In this document: positions 28,627 through 40,900 of the stretch, piece by piece | Layout of the letters: each line of letters starts with the position of its first letter | Numbering within the stretch: the first letter of the stretch is position 1 | Assembly (NCBI GenBank): GCA_001600875.1 | Contig: BCLD01000008.1 | Span: forward strand, 335,606 to 399,605 | DNA: 64,000 nucleotides | Direction: 5' to 3' | Source of the DNA: Solicoccozyma terricola | Taxonomy: Eukaryota > Basidiomycota > Tremellomycetes > Filobasidiales > Piskurozymaceae | Translations under genes and position numbers: made by a program | Notes under the pieces: model-generated | Database searches by the model: none | What the model was told of the DNA's origin: nothing | The model's input: only the letters and a program-made list of their open reading frames with translations

Positions 28627-29439
28627 TGGGACCTGTGTGAATGAATAGAGTACGTCCCTCTTTTTTGCTATCGATCGATGTCTGCGTTTCTTTATACCGA
28701 CCCTTTTGGCCCTTATTCTTACAGCCCATATCTGCGCTCTGGCTGTTTTTCAACACACGAATTCCGCGTTTCGTTAAACTGCAAAGATACATCCTGTTCT
28801 TGTGTGTATAAGAAATTCTCCCCGATTGTTGGTTCAAGGAGCGTATGTTTCGATCTTCCCTTTGTGTTGTAGGGTCGTGAAGCGAGATGGGGGGGGAAGT
28901 TGGATAAGTCGGGGGGTTTGTAACCGAACAAACACCAGTAATTGAATCATAATCTTTTTTAATATCGCAACTCGAAAGTCCCGAGTTTGAAGGCTGTTAG
29001 TAAACCACACATCCTAATAGCTCTGCGACCTCGACAGGTGGACACATGTGAACCATCGATAACGACGTCTAGGACGCCGAGGCATGTCCGATGGGCGCGG
29101 TGTCCGCGATTCGCTGTGTCCGATACGCGATAGAATGACGATCGATATAGAGGGTGGGGAAGAGGAAGGACAACCTCTCTCTATCTTACGCTGCCTCGCC
29201 GGCGGTCCTTTGCAGATGGTCTTACACATGCCGTAGACCCTTACGTTGAGTGCACGCGTTATCATCGTGTATCGGTCAACGCCGCGAGGGAGAGAGCAGG
29301 GTAGAGGGGGGTGTCATCGTCAGCTCAAGTGATCAAAGGAGAACGAGACCGAGACCATAGTCAGGGAGAGCACTGGTATATCATACACAGCTCCTATGCT
29401 CCCACCGCCATCCCGACAACAACACAGACAAGTCAATCC
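28627..29439. other. Intergenic region zinc-ribbon gene / copper amine oxidase
   Basis: About 810 bp without a supported gene. A minus-strand 83-codon frame at 29014-29265 has no splice support or domain-like pattern. Confidence 0.5.
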
Positions 29440-32400
29440 ATGCCATCACCCAACGTCGCAGACGACAAACTCGATCGAGAGCCTCTCGTTCCCCAGGAAC
29501 ACAATGATACAGATCATACACTCGCACTTGCTCAAGCCCAAACCTCTCTTCGATCCGCACGTCGTCTTGCATTCCTCTTTGCTGGACTCGTACCACTCAC
29601 TTGCTTCTTAGTCTGGTGCAGTCATCATGTCCCACCAGGACGAGGCGCGATGGTATTAGGTGTCAACGACGAGTTGAAAGATGCAAGTGGGAGATATGGG
29701 ACTTGTGACGTAGCGAAATTTCGTCCAGTCAAAGCTCCACATGAAAACGTTTGGCGTAATCTCGATATCGATGAAGCCAAGGACATTCGAAGTTGGTTAT
29801 TCAACAAGGAGCAAGGATTGAATTTGACTACCAATGTGCTTTCTGGGCCTAAGTGGGTGTGGTGGTGGTGGTGGTGGTGGTGGTGGTGGCGACTAAACGT
29901 GTAACTACAACAGGACTGACGATAGAGCATCTTTTCTTGATAGGGACAACACCATTTTCATCATTGAAGCTTATCGTCTCAAGAAAAAGGATGTCTTGGC
30001 CTATATCGATGAAGATGGACCTGAACCTGAACGTTATGCGCATGTGAGAGGACTATTCACCGCGCTTCACTCATTTCTTTCTCCACAACTACCGCCTCGT
30101 ACTAATCTCCCCCCCCCCCCCCTCTTCTCTTGACTACCACTTCTATCAGGCCATCATTAATCACCCATCTCACTCTGCCTACGTATCTTATCCTCATATA
30201 CGAGATTACTTGATAGGTCCTTTACCGATTCGAGAAGGAGTTACTACAATCCAACCGCTGGAAGCAGGTTATACGAACGGTATCATTCCATGGAACGGTA
30301 AGTCTTTCTCTGTGATAAGGAGGTATTCTACCCCACCGCGGGGGGGGGGAGGGGGCGGGGGGAACATCATATTGATGAGAGATGGTTCTCGACGTTAAAC
30401 CCCAGGTCGATTGATGGGATATAATGATATGCCTACTGTCGCTCGTTTTCTGCAACAGACTTTTCATCCATTGGCTGAAATGACAATGTGAGTGGATAAT
30501 CATGGTCGCGGGTTGCGATTGCTCAGTTATATTGGAACATGACTAAATTGGCGATTGCCCTTGGGATTACGCCAGGGATCTATTTGGTGCGTTCTCAGCG
30601 TCCCACGTAACCCCCCCCCCCCCCCCCCCCCCGCCCCCAACAACCACCCCCCGGGGAGGCGGTCGTCCTGCTAACTAATTCTTAATCTCAGGTGTCCGAG
30701 CTGATGGATATGCTAATGATACCATGATGATGGGAGGTCAAGCTCCGTCATCATTCGATGGCACCTGGCGTCGATTCTGGGTACCCTTGAAGATGGTTTC
30801 TTCTGGACTTTGGCTACACCCTCTTGATTGTCAACTTTATATCGATACCAGCGATCCGACTGAATCTTATAAGATCCTCAAGGTGTATTATAACAGTCAA
30901 ATCTTTCACTCCTTGGATGACTTTGTAAATAAATGGAAGGATGGATCATTGAAGAGAGGGAAGAAACCGATTGCGATTAAAGATGATACTGATTGGTCGA
31001 CGAGGAGTAGGAAAGGGAATAAGCGAGATTTGGATGACATTGCGGGACCTAGGTCGGTTTCGGTGAGTGTTTTCATACGACGAGAAAAGATGTTGTGAGG
31101 CTTTGTGAGATTGACATGGTTTCGGGTTGATAGTTCGATGGACAGAGGTTCCGTTACGATGAAAAGGAGAAATATGTTACCTACAGTCAGTGACCACCGA
31201 CCTTGCCATAACTACTTCCCTAACGACCCCATTTCTTAACCTCTTTTCTTCAAACCCTCGGCAGTGGGATGGGCTTTTTACATGGGCTTTGAGCGTGACA
31301 TGGGTCTCAACTTCTGGGATATCAACTTCCGAGGCGAGAGGATCATCTATGAGCTTACACCTCAAGAGGCTATGGCTCAGTATTGTGAGTTGTCCGTCGT
31401 GCAATTTTTCGCCGACCTGTAACTCACAATTTCAATCCCTGCCTAAGCTGGAATGGACCCCGCGCAATCCACAACGATCTGGCTCGATCGAGCGTTCGGT
31501 ATGGGTGCTCTGACTCGTGAGCTTATGGTTGGATACGATTGCCCTGCGGACGCCCTTTACCTTCCTACCACCGTACACACTACAATGGGGACTATCGTCC
31601 AGCAGAATGCTATATGCATCTTTGAAGAGGATGTTGGCAGACCGCTGAGCCGGCATTGGGGCAACATGGGCAAAGATGAAATGGGAGTGAGTGGAGTCCG
31701 TCTCTTGTGGGCGAGTTTTTGTTGACTCTGAAGCTCTGTACCCAGGCTATCAAGGGCTACGCTCTCCGCGTCCGCTCGATTGCAACTATTGGAAACTATG
31801 ACTACCTCGTGGGTGATACAGCGGCTTCTCGTACACCACGACTGACACACTCAATCACTACAGTTCGAGTACGGTTTCCAGCTCGACGGAACGTTGGAGG
31901 TCCGATGTGAGTGACAAAGTAGCCGACTACCGCCACGACCGATGGCTAAGACAGCAATATCGTGCAGTCTCGGCCAGTGGCTACTTGCAAGGTGGCTTCT
32001 GGGATGGCAATCCAGAACGCGAAGCCTATGGTACCCGCATTAGAGAGACTACTATGGGTGCGCTGCACGATCACGTTATTAATGTGAATACCACCCCTTT
32101 GGTACTTGTCGAGACCACCGCCTGATCCCTTGACCTTTCTTTAACAGTACAAGGTCGATATGGACATCGGCGGTACCAAGAACTCGATCAAGGCGATCAC
32201 GCTCGAAAATGTGAAGCAGCACCTCGATTGGTATGATGAGGATTGGGGCACGTCCGAATACCAGCAGCAGATCGTGCATCGACCCATCAAGACCGAGGAC
32301 GATGGCAAGATGGATTATGGTGCCAACTCGGGCGGCATGTACGTTATTCAAAGTGAGAAAACGAACGCATGGGGTGTACCAAGAGGAGTGAGTGAACGAG

Positions 32401-33275
32401 GCGGCATGTTGGACTGCTGCATGGTGTTGATCTGTGTCTCCATCATAGTACGCCATCCATCCTGGGGCAAGCAACATCCATCTCACCAACCTCAATGCGA
32501 AGCGGACCCTTCACAACGTCGAGTGGGCGAAGCACTCGCTCCACGTCACTCGCACCAAGGACTCGGAACCATACAGCAGTCATTTTTTGAACATCAATTT
32601 ACCGGGAAAGCCTCGTATGTCTGAACACCTATTAGGTGGGTATGCAGTGGCTGATCAGCATTCACTCCACAGCCGTCGATTTCGGTACCTTTTTTGATGG
32701 CGAATCTCTCGAGCAGGAGGACTTGACCCTCTGGCTCAATCTCGGTACCCACCACATTCCTCGGGCTGAAGATTCTCGTGAGTATGGGATTGAATCGCAG
32801 GACTGCCGGTATGTTCCATGACTGAGGCGCGGGTATTCAGCCCATACCCTCACGAACGTTGCCACTTCGTACCTCCTACTCATCCCGTACAACTTTAATG
32901 ATTACGATGTCTCCATGGAGTAAGCAACCCGCCGCGCCGCGTAGATGACCACGATAGCGAACACTGATGGTATATTATCTTACACGTCGCATACAGAATG
33001 CAAAACGCCGTCCTCATCAACGAGGGAGCTCCAGGGCAGTCCTGGCAAGCTGCCGGAGACGTCGAAGAATCGATGTGCATTCCTAAGCGACTGGAACCAT
33101 TCTCGTACTCTGGCATGGTCGACATGTATGGCGAGGAAGGGTTCCAGAAGTTGAGCACGGAGGTTGTTCGGGAGGGTGAGTGGGGTGGGGGAAGGGAGGG
33201 GGCGTTGGAAGGAAGAAGACTGACGACTTGTTAACATCAGCGGAGAGTATTCACGGTTTCAGGGCCAGCTTGTAG
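29440..33275 (+). CDS. Copper amine oxidase, probable type II membrane-anchored form
   Basis: Oxidises primary amines to aldehyde, ammonia and hydrogen peroxide using copper and the self-made TPQ cofactor. Start chosen at ATG 29440 (MPSPNVADDKLDREPLVPQE). A hydrophobic helix LAFLFAGLVPLTCFLVW at about residues 50-66 looks like a signal anchor. Family landmarks: YDCPADALYLPTTVH (catalytic Asp region), the TPQ motif ATIGNYDYL with the modified Tyr, SASGYLQGGFW, the copper ligand pair LHDHVIN, and WGVPRGYAIHPG with a late His near SEPYSSHFLNINLP. The C-terminus ends FRASL, not a standard PTS1. Many exons; one is 11 nt (30576-30586). Introns contain a GTG repeat (29859-29889), C-runs (30109-30122, 30611-30632) and a G-run (about 30341-30361). 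Confidence 0.93.
29859..29889 (+). repeat. GGT trinucleotide repeat in an amine oxidase intron
   Basis: About ten GGT units start 8-10 bp after the 5' splice site of the first intron of the copper amine oxidase gene. Confidence 0.85.
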
Positions 33276-33597
33276 TCGTGGGAGGTTATAATTATGCGTT
33301 TGTCATTCATTAGAGGTGATTCCTATTTTTTTTTGGTATGCGTGAGCGAGTTTGTTAGAGGTGGACAGGGACTTGATGTCATTATGAATTCATAGTCGGA
33401 AGGAGGTCATAGTGCATCTCAATATTACCAGGAACAGGTTAGTAACCCGGTCCGGGCTATTTTCGGCGACAAACCTGAAACCCGACCTCCACTTTTGGGC
33501 ATTCGCTGGCATTTCCCGATCTCATCTCTTATCATCCTATCAGCAGCTCTCCCCTTTCATCGTCTGCATTCACAACATTCATCATCATCAGCTCACA
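33276..33597. other. Intergenic region amine oxidase / short-chain dehydrogenase
   Basis: About 320 bp. It should contain the oxidase 3' UTR and the dehydrogenase promoter. A run of ATCATCATCATCA lies just before the dehydrogenase start. Nothing else is recognised. Confidence 0.5.
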
Positions 33598-35018
33598 ATG
33601 CCTTTCACCATCGATTTCACTGGCAAGGTGAGTATGATCATCATTCTCTTCCATCTGCCTTACTGATCCCCCTCTCCTCGCATCCCCATCTAGACCTTCG
33701 TCGTTGTAAGTAACCCCCCTGACCCCTGGCTATTGCCTCACTACTAAACGAACTTCGATTTCCTTTCGCAGACAGGCGGAAACCGTGGTATCGGAGGTGT
33801 CCTCTCCAAAGCCATCGCCGACGCTGGTGGCAACGTAGCCATCCTCTATCGATCTTCTCCGTCCGCTCCTCAATTCGCGTCCGATCTTGCTAAGGAGACT
33901 GGTCGTAAGATCAAAGCTTACCAGTGTGACGTGACCGACCAGAAGAGGGTTGGCGAAGCTTTTAATGAAGTCTTGGCTGATTTTGGAATGTTCCATGGTG
34001 TCGTGGCGGTGGGTTGATAGGGATGATGAAGCGGTTTTGAGATGATAGCAAGAACTGATTTATGGATACCCCTTTGTTGTAAGAATGCCGGTGTTGCTAT
34101 TGTGAAGCCTGCTCTGGAGATTGGTTTGGAGGAGTTTGACTGTGAGTGTCGGAAGAGAGGATTGCTACAGGGGTTTGTTTTTTTGGTTCTCGCTGAAGTT
34201 GCTTCTCTGATATCACCCTCCAGTCATGTGTACGATCCATGATTCCCCTTACGTTCTTCTCAATTTGATGTAACGCTAACCCGCCTCTCATGCCCTGTCC
34301 GTAGACAAGACCAATGTGTTTGGAGTCTTCAACACCGCTCAAGCTGCTGCGAAAATCTGGATAGATAAAAAGTACACCGAGGGTACGTGTCGTTGTGTGG
34401 CTTATCCATTGCCTATCAAGCTGATTGAGCGTCAACATCGGACATAGGTTCAATCGTGGTCATTTCTTCAATGTCATCCCAGATTTACAATCAATGTGGT
34501 CTTAACAAACCATTGATGCATGTTCGTACTTCCCCCTCCTCCCACTCGGGACGCTGAAACCCAACTGAAAACCTCGTCTTCTCGTTGCAGGTCTTTTACA
34601 ACTCCTCCAAGGCGGCTGTGTCTTCCATGACCAAAGCTCTTGCTGCAGAATGGGCTCCGTAGGTTACATTTTCCCCTGGTTCATCTTGAACCCATTATCA
34701 CCAACTGAACTTTTTTGTCCTAATAGTTACGGCATCCGCTTGAACATCGTATCCCCAGGTTACGTCTCCACCGAGCAATCCGGTGTCCACCCAAAGGAAC
34801 AACGAGAGTTTATGGCTGCTTCCACCCCATTGCAAAGGGTAAGTAGTTGACCATACCCATTGGGGATCCCATGAACACACTGTATTGATACACGGGGTGA
34901 AATCCAGTTCTCCGAGCCCAAGGAACATGCTGGTCAGGTGCTCTTACTTCTCAGCGAGTACTCTAGTTACCACACTGGATCGGAAATCTTCATTGATGGA
35001 GGGTTCTTGATCTACTGA
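33598..35018 (+). CDS. Short-chain dehydrogenase/reductase (sorbose reductase/mannitol dehydrogenase type)
   Basis: NAD(P)-dependent classical SDR, about 270 residues; the closest named relatives by motif style are fungal NADP-mannitol dehydrogenases and sorbose/xylulose reductases. Start MPFTIDFTGK, then TFVV encoded by a 12-nt exon (33694-33705), then the Rossmann motif TGGNRGIGG, QCDVTD, NAGVA, a 6-nt exon (34224-34229) inside EFDFMYKTNVFGVFNTAQAA, catalytic Ser in VVISSMSSQIYN, YNSSKAAVSSMTKALAAEWA with catalytic Tyr and Lys, NIVSPGYVSTEQSG and the closing SYHTGSEIFIDGGFLIY. All catalytic residues are present. Cytosolic, no targeting signal seen. Exact substrate cannot be read from sequence. 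Confidence 0.93.
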
Positions 35019-35389
35019 GATGTGGCAATTGGGGGGCAGGACGGCCATTTGAAGACATGACTATGAAACATGGCAATGAAACATGACACATTAGTTCGTT
35101 TAAGCGAGATGAGATCGATGAGCTTGCAGTCCCTGTCCATGTCCGAGCAAGAAAGCAGGCCCACCAGTCCAAGGCAATCGCTGTGAACATGCGTCACGTT
35201 CGAAAATAAGCAGCTCCATTATCCATCGTTAAAGGAGCTGACTGGCTGTATGTATGAATAGTATTCAACTTTAGAGTCGGCGTCGAACATACAAAGCCCA
35301 ATAATAATCGTCAAACATCCGTTGACCTCTTCCTCCTAACGACGACGAATATGTTCCCCTATGATAAACAGACATGACCCTCGAGACGC
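35019..35389. other. Convergent 3' region, dehydrogenase / unknown protein
   Basis: About 370 bp between two stop codons on opposite strands. No gene or repeat recognised. Confidence 0.5.
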
Positions 35390-37424
35390 TCAACGTCTCG
35401 CTCTCGCCTTCAGCTCTGCCCCACGCTCCTTCTCCTTCAGCCATTCGATCCTATCTCCAAATCGCTTGTCAATTACACCCTGACGATCGCGTACATCCTT
35501 CAGACTATTCAACAGGTCGTGAATCCTTCGCACATCCATCGTGGTAAGCTTGTGAGCGTAAGGTCCGGTCAACGTGGTCACTGTGGCGGCATTAGAGTAA
35601 GGTATGGATGTCCGATCGATCGATGAAGGTCTGTATGTTGGTGGTGTCTTGGATGGTGTGGTAGGATAAGACGCTTCCGTACGAGGTTGTGGCAGCAGCG
35701 GTCTCTCGTGGTTGGTGAGAGAGTCGACGACAGAGCTATTTCTTGACCTACTCGTCCTCCTGTCGTCGCGAATTGCTTTCAAGTCTTTTGGAGCATACAA
35801 CTCCTCATTTGACAATTCCTCCATCCGTTTGAGAGAGTGACCTTGACGACTTGGAGACGACTTACTTGCGCCACTTGCCTGTCTTGATGACGAGGGAGAC
35901 GCGGGAGACGTGATCCCAGGGGCAAAGAAGCTCGCTTCTCCTCCCCTCGGCACCGCAAGCAGTTTTGAGTCCGATCTAGACCTCGCCATACTTTGGCGGT
36001 TGTGTGGTGCCTCTGAGGCAGGAAGATCATCCATCCGATTGTCCATCAAGACACTGACGTCCGCTTCGGTCACCCCGAGCTCTCCACAGATATCATTCGC
36101 CACCTCTTCGAACGCTTGGTGTATGATGTGTTTCTGTTGTATTACGATTTCCATCTCTGCGTGTATGTCTGACGCCGTCGTATCGGAAACGATGAAAAGA
36201 GATGGCGGAGCATCTATGGGTAAATCATATTCCAGATCAAATGCAATGACGGAATCTTGAGGGTCTGCAGTAAATGAAGACCGTCGACCGATTCCAGATA
36301 GTCGTGATCGGAACGAGCTAGCACCTGATGACTTCCTCGTGATCTTTGGAGCGATACCACCCGATGTGGATTGGAGTTGATGATCTGTGTCTAGTCCGCT
36401 GTAAGTTGATAGAGGAGCAGTCGAGTCAAGTCCTTGATCAGTGTGCACCTGTCGTATGACAAATGCAGAAGGCGGTGGTTGACGTGATTTACCGATCGAA
36501 GCAGCTGATGATGGCATGTCATGTACCGACGAGGATAGTCGCCTAGAGGACCGTCTTCCAGGGTGATGAGACGATGTAGCTTCGATGGAATGAGTGTGGG
36601 TGGATGATCGGGTTGCTTGGGTCGTTCGAAGCAGAGGTAGAGTCTCTGGCGTGAGAAGAGCTGATCGGGTCGTCGGCTGCGTTCTGGAAAGATGTCCTCG
36701 CAGGGCGCATGTTCGTAATAGACGGTAATCCTCATCACTATGTATAAACGACATCCTTTCATGTTGATCAGCAGAGTAGGATAGATCGACAAACTTCTTG
36801 ATCTCACTTACTCAATCAGAGCAGAGTCATTCGCTCTCTCTAGATGTCTCAGTCTCCTTGATAGTTTTCTTTCGCTGGTTGCCATCGGATAGTCAGCAGG
36901 GACGTTTCGCCTTCGAGTTAATGTTCTCTCTCACCTTCCTACTGCATTGTCGCTATAGGATTCGAACAGAGCTCCCACCGATACCACACTGTCCCTCTTC
37001 CTGGTATTATGAACGACCTCCTCTGTTACCCGTTGGGAATCGGGAGGTATTCTTGGAGTGGACGGTATATGCTTGGAAGGTGTGGCCGGTGGGATATCGA
37101 GCCGGAAGTGAGCCCAAGCCTTGGAGTGAGATCTGGAGATGAGGTTGTACTATTTCGAAATGCGAGCAATCAGTCGGTGACCCCGCTCGAGCCGCCACCA
37201 ACATCAAGACCTACCCATCTCTCCTTTGTAGCCTTTCCGTCTTCAACTATGTTGGGAATCCTTCCAAACCTGGATTTGGTTTGAGGATTTGGTTGTCTTG
37301 CTTTCTCCCCTCCCTTGATCGCTGACTGGGTAGGTATTGATGGATTTCGTCCACCTTGAACGGGCGCGGACTTGGGCGGTTTACGCGGTGTAGAGGAGGA
37401 AGTGAGGGATGAGAAGAACCCCAT
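35390..37424 (-). CDS. Large unknown, mostly disordered protein rebuilt from four exons
   Basis: Four exons join exactly in phase. Exon 1 from ATG 37424: MGFFSSLTSSSTPRKPPKSA to KATKERW (donor GTAGGT). Exon 2 (acceptor AAATAG): YNLISRSHSKAWAHFRLDIP to SYSDNAVGR. Exon 3 (branch TGCTGAC, acceptor CAACCAG): SERKLSRRLRHLERANDSAL. Exon 4 from about 36755: MSFIHSDEDYRLLRTCALRG onwards to the stop at 35390-35392. The protein is about 580 residues, Ser/Arg/Thr-rich, with two ordered-looking patches: SVIAFDLEYDLPIDAPPSLF followed by an amphipathic helix (EMEIVIQQKHIIHQAFEEVA), and a C-terminal coiled-coil-like helix around MDVRRIHDLLNSLKDVRDRQ. No known domain recognised. The Gly2 after Met (MGFFSS) would permit N-myristoylation, but this is weak. 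Confidence 0.68.
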
Positions 37425-37968
37425 AACAACGATATGATTAATCAATTACGATATCTCTCCTTGATTCCACAGATTGCATAGTTGTTGTGCAGGCTACCCA
37501 ACCGAACATCATTCGAGAGCTAAAGGAGGACTTGCGGGCCTATGGAGAAAGCTGTTGCGTTTCAGCGGACCTGATGAAATGTCAAGTGTGAATCAAAAAG
37601 GGACCTGGGGTATGGCTCTTAGCCTCGCACCATCCCTGTTCCCAGTCTCCGTGACGATCGCTGCTGGATGTGTTCACCATCATCATTCCATTCAATGTTC
37701 ATTACCATTCATTCCCTTCGTGCTCGGGTCTTCGGGGATTGACCGCCGAGAACGGGGACACCGCGGATCGGGTGGCGAATTGGTTCCTGGGCTTGTTTTC
37801 TCTCTGATCCTCTAGCTTGGAGAAGACCGTTTGGACACAGCTGAAGGAGGCCACCTAGAGGATCAAGGATGTGCACTCGAGATAGGGTGTTCATTCGAGA
37901 GGATCATTCGCAAGTGGACCGATGGTGGCGTCATGACATCTAATAACCAAAAACGTAAAACGTAGATA
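37425..37968. other. Intergenic region upstream of the unknown protein, downstream of CSC1
   Basis: About 540 bp with the promoter of the 35390-37424 gene and the 3' end of the channel gene. Short frames on both strands lack support. Confidence 0.5.
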
Positions 37969-40900
37969 CTAATCTTGCTCCTCAAAATCATCCGGTGGCG
38001 GTCCTGTGACCTCAACATGACCCTGTGGTTGCAGACCATGTTAGAGCAAGCGAAACACCCGAGGAATCTGATGACTCACCTTCCGATCCAACGTTGCATC
38101 CTGATACGTCGAGGAGATTCCAATATATTCATTGTCCCGCACTTCCGCTGCTGCCAAACCCAGAGCGTCTTCAGGAAGCCATATCACACGCTGAGGTTCT
38201 TTGGTAGCAGGATGTGAAAAGGCGTCGCTGTCGAGCGTCTCCTCGGCTTGTCGCTTTTCAGCTTCGTTCTGGTGATGGTGGTCGAGGTGTCTAGGAGCAT
38301 TGGGTGCAAAGTCTTGAGCGGCAACGCCGTCTGCGACCTCGACTACCTGGCCGTCCAGATGTGCCATCTCGACGTCGCCATTGCGCTGGGTTTCAGTGAG
38401 TCCGGCCGCAGAGTCTCCGCCAGTTGTCTCTACGTCCGAGGACGTCCATGCGTAACCTCTATCCGCGCCGTTTCCCGGCATCTCCGGGTCTGCATTTGCG
38501 TTGTAACTCGCCTCCGATGCCTCCGCCTCAACAAAGCTATCAGCATGATCTTTTCCTTTGGGCATGCCATACGATAAGTGTGCCAGCGAGAGCGGCAGTG
38601 AATTCTTGAGAGGGTTAAACGAGGTCTGAAAGACATATTGGTATGCCATCTGATGTGATTGACAGGTGTGTCGGTGTGATGAGCGACTGGACAAGTCACC
38701 GCGGAACTCACGGTCAAGGCAATGAGGACGATCATAAGTGCTCCCTGTGGTATAGCGGACACATTACCCGCGGTATCGCGGGCCAGGAAGAACAATGCGG
38801 CCAAGCAGATGTGTTGCAAATAGAGGCCTACAAAGACATGTGTGATGGCCTTTGGAAAGAACAGACCACCAGTATCAGTCGAGGATGGTTGGTCAATCTG
38901 GATGCGAGATGGGATCAGCCAATCCGCAAGGACGTGGTGCTCCGCAGATACTTACAACCCAGGTGAAGAGATACTTCTGAGTCCAATACAGCAAGATGCA
39001 GGCTAAAAAGGCCAGCCCGTTGATGACCGGCGAAATGATCATGTATGCAAGGGCTACAGAGGAATGTTTGCGTGGGCGATTGTCACGGCGTTTGCACTAA
39101 CAGGCGACTTACTGATGACCACAAGCAGCGATGTTGCCGGAAAAATGACGCCGAAGCTAGGTGTCTGCATATTGTTCCTCTTTGCCCAAGATTTCCGTGG
39201 TGTACCGCCAAGAAGAATCAATTGTACGTAGTAAAGCACAAGCGAGATGATCTGGAGGAGGTTGCCGCCGATTCCTGCTGCTTGAAGGGTGACCCACGTG
39301 ATGAAGAAGGTGGACGCCTGGACAAAACGCCGAATGTGAGCATTCTATTACATACACATACTCGCCAGCCTCACCTGCGGCAGCTGTTGGGCCAGGATGG
39401 TGGCGATGCTAGCTGGGTCCTTTGCGATCGCCGGAATGGTAGATATCAACCCGGAAGCAAGGGTCAAGACGATGAAGGAGTTCTAGGTGTAGCACGGGGC
39501 AATCAGTTTCAACCGCCTTCAGGCAGTGCCAATGCAGCACTGACCACGACAAGCATGATGGTAAATCGAGTCATGAGGGAAAGCTCGACGCCTGTCTTCC
39601 TGGGAATGCCCTCGAATTGCGCGAGCTCTGGTGGCGAGTTCAGTTTGCCGCTGCCGTACGAAGTCCTTCAAAAGCCCCCTCGAACTCACGACGTAGAATA
39701 ACAGGCAGCAGCAAATTGACAAGTGCCAACAGCACGGGTGGAACAACACCGGTAATGATACCCTGAGGAATGCTGCCGAGATCGCAGAGCCAAGCCATCC
39801 ATTTGTATGTGAGACAAAGCGACTGAGCGTTTGATAGGGCACCGATGAACGCGACTGTGGGATTGCAGAGCCATTAGCGAGGGTTCGAACTAGCTTGAGA
39901 TTCGTGCATAGCTCACTAGGAATAGACCAGACGATTATGAGACCTCCAGTGATGGCGTAGCTGATCAAGCGACGAACGAAAGCGTCGTAAGGGTTAAGAT
40001 TGAGATTTCGCCAAATGACATCCTTCGGGGACACCTCGATATATGTACCGGCCATCTTGTAGCTATGGGAGTCGACATCAGTCACGAGATCCACGTCCAT
40101 TCCATCACCTGGAACCCACGGTCGGTTATGCAACAAGATCTGATTCGCCATATGCGCTCCAATTTGCTGACGGAACAGCAAGAAAGCAGAATTCAATGGC
40201 GGATAGGTCTCCTCCCCTATACCTGCTCTCATGATGTCCTCCGCCAACACCTGTCTGGATTTATCCAGCTCTATACCCGTTCTAACAATCTCTTTACGAG
40301 CCCAATCGATCGTATCCACTTTGGTCCCAGTCCACGGTAGCGCCAATGGGAGTCCTTTGCGGGGCAAACGATGAGTAGGACGTTGATCTCGGGGTACTAA
40401 TCTATCCGCTTCGATGAATTCAATATTCGGTCTATCTGGACCTGCGATTTCCCGTAGTACCTCCAGTGATGGCGATACCTCCTTCTTCTCGTCGGTGATC
40501 TCCTTGTTGATCGGATCTTTCAACTTTTCAGGTATCGGTTTCTTCTTCTTCTCTAATGCCTCTATCTGTTTCGCTCTCTTGTTGCTTATCATCTTCGCTT
40601 TCCTTATCAACGTTACCTGAGCCGACTCCAATTTTTTCGTCGCTTTAACCCTAGCATCATGCAAACCTGGCATTTCCTTAAGATTTCGATTCAACCAGAC
40701 TTTTTTCACCCCACCCGGTAAAAAACTAAACAGCTCGGTGAGACGCTCTTCGTCTAGGTAATTCTTATCGATACCGGTGATCAATACCGTGTTGGCTTGT
40801 GCCAATCGAGAATGTTCAGGGTCTACTAAATGTCTTTGTCGGATAACCAACCATTTCTTCATCTCTATTCGAAGATTGTACAGGATCCACACTGGGGAAT

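Noticed and set aside
29014..29265. Minus-strand 83-codon frame between two genes
   Set aside because: No domain-like pattern, no splice sites and no supporting context.
36950..36980. GATTCGAAC resembling a tRNA B-box element
   Set aside because: No cloverleaf can be drawn around it and it lies in an intron/exon border of the unknown minus-strand gene.
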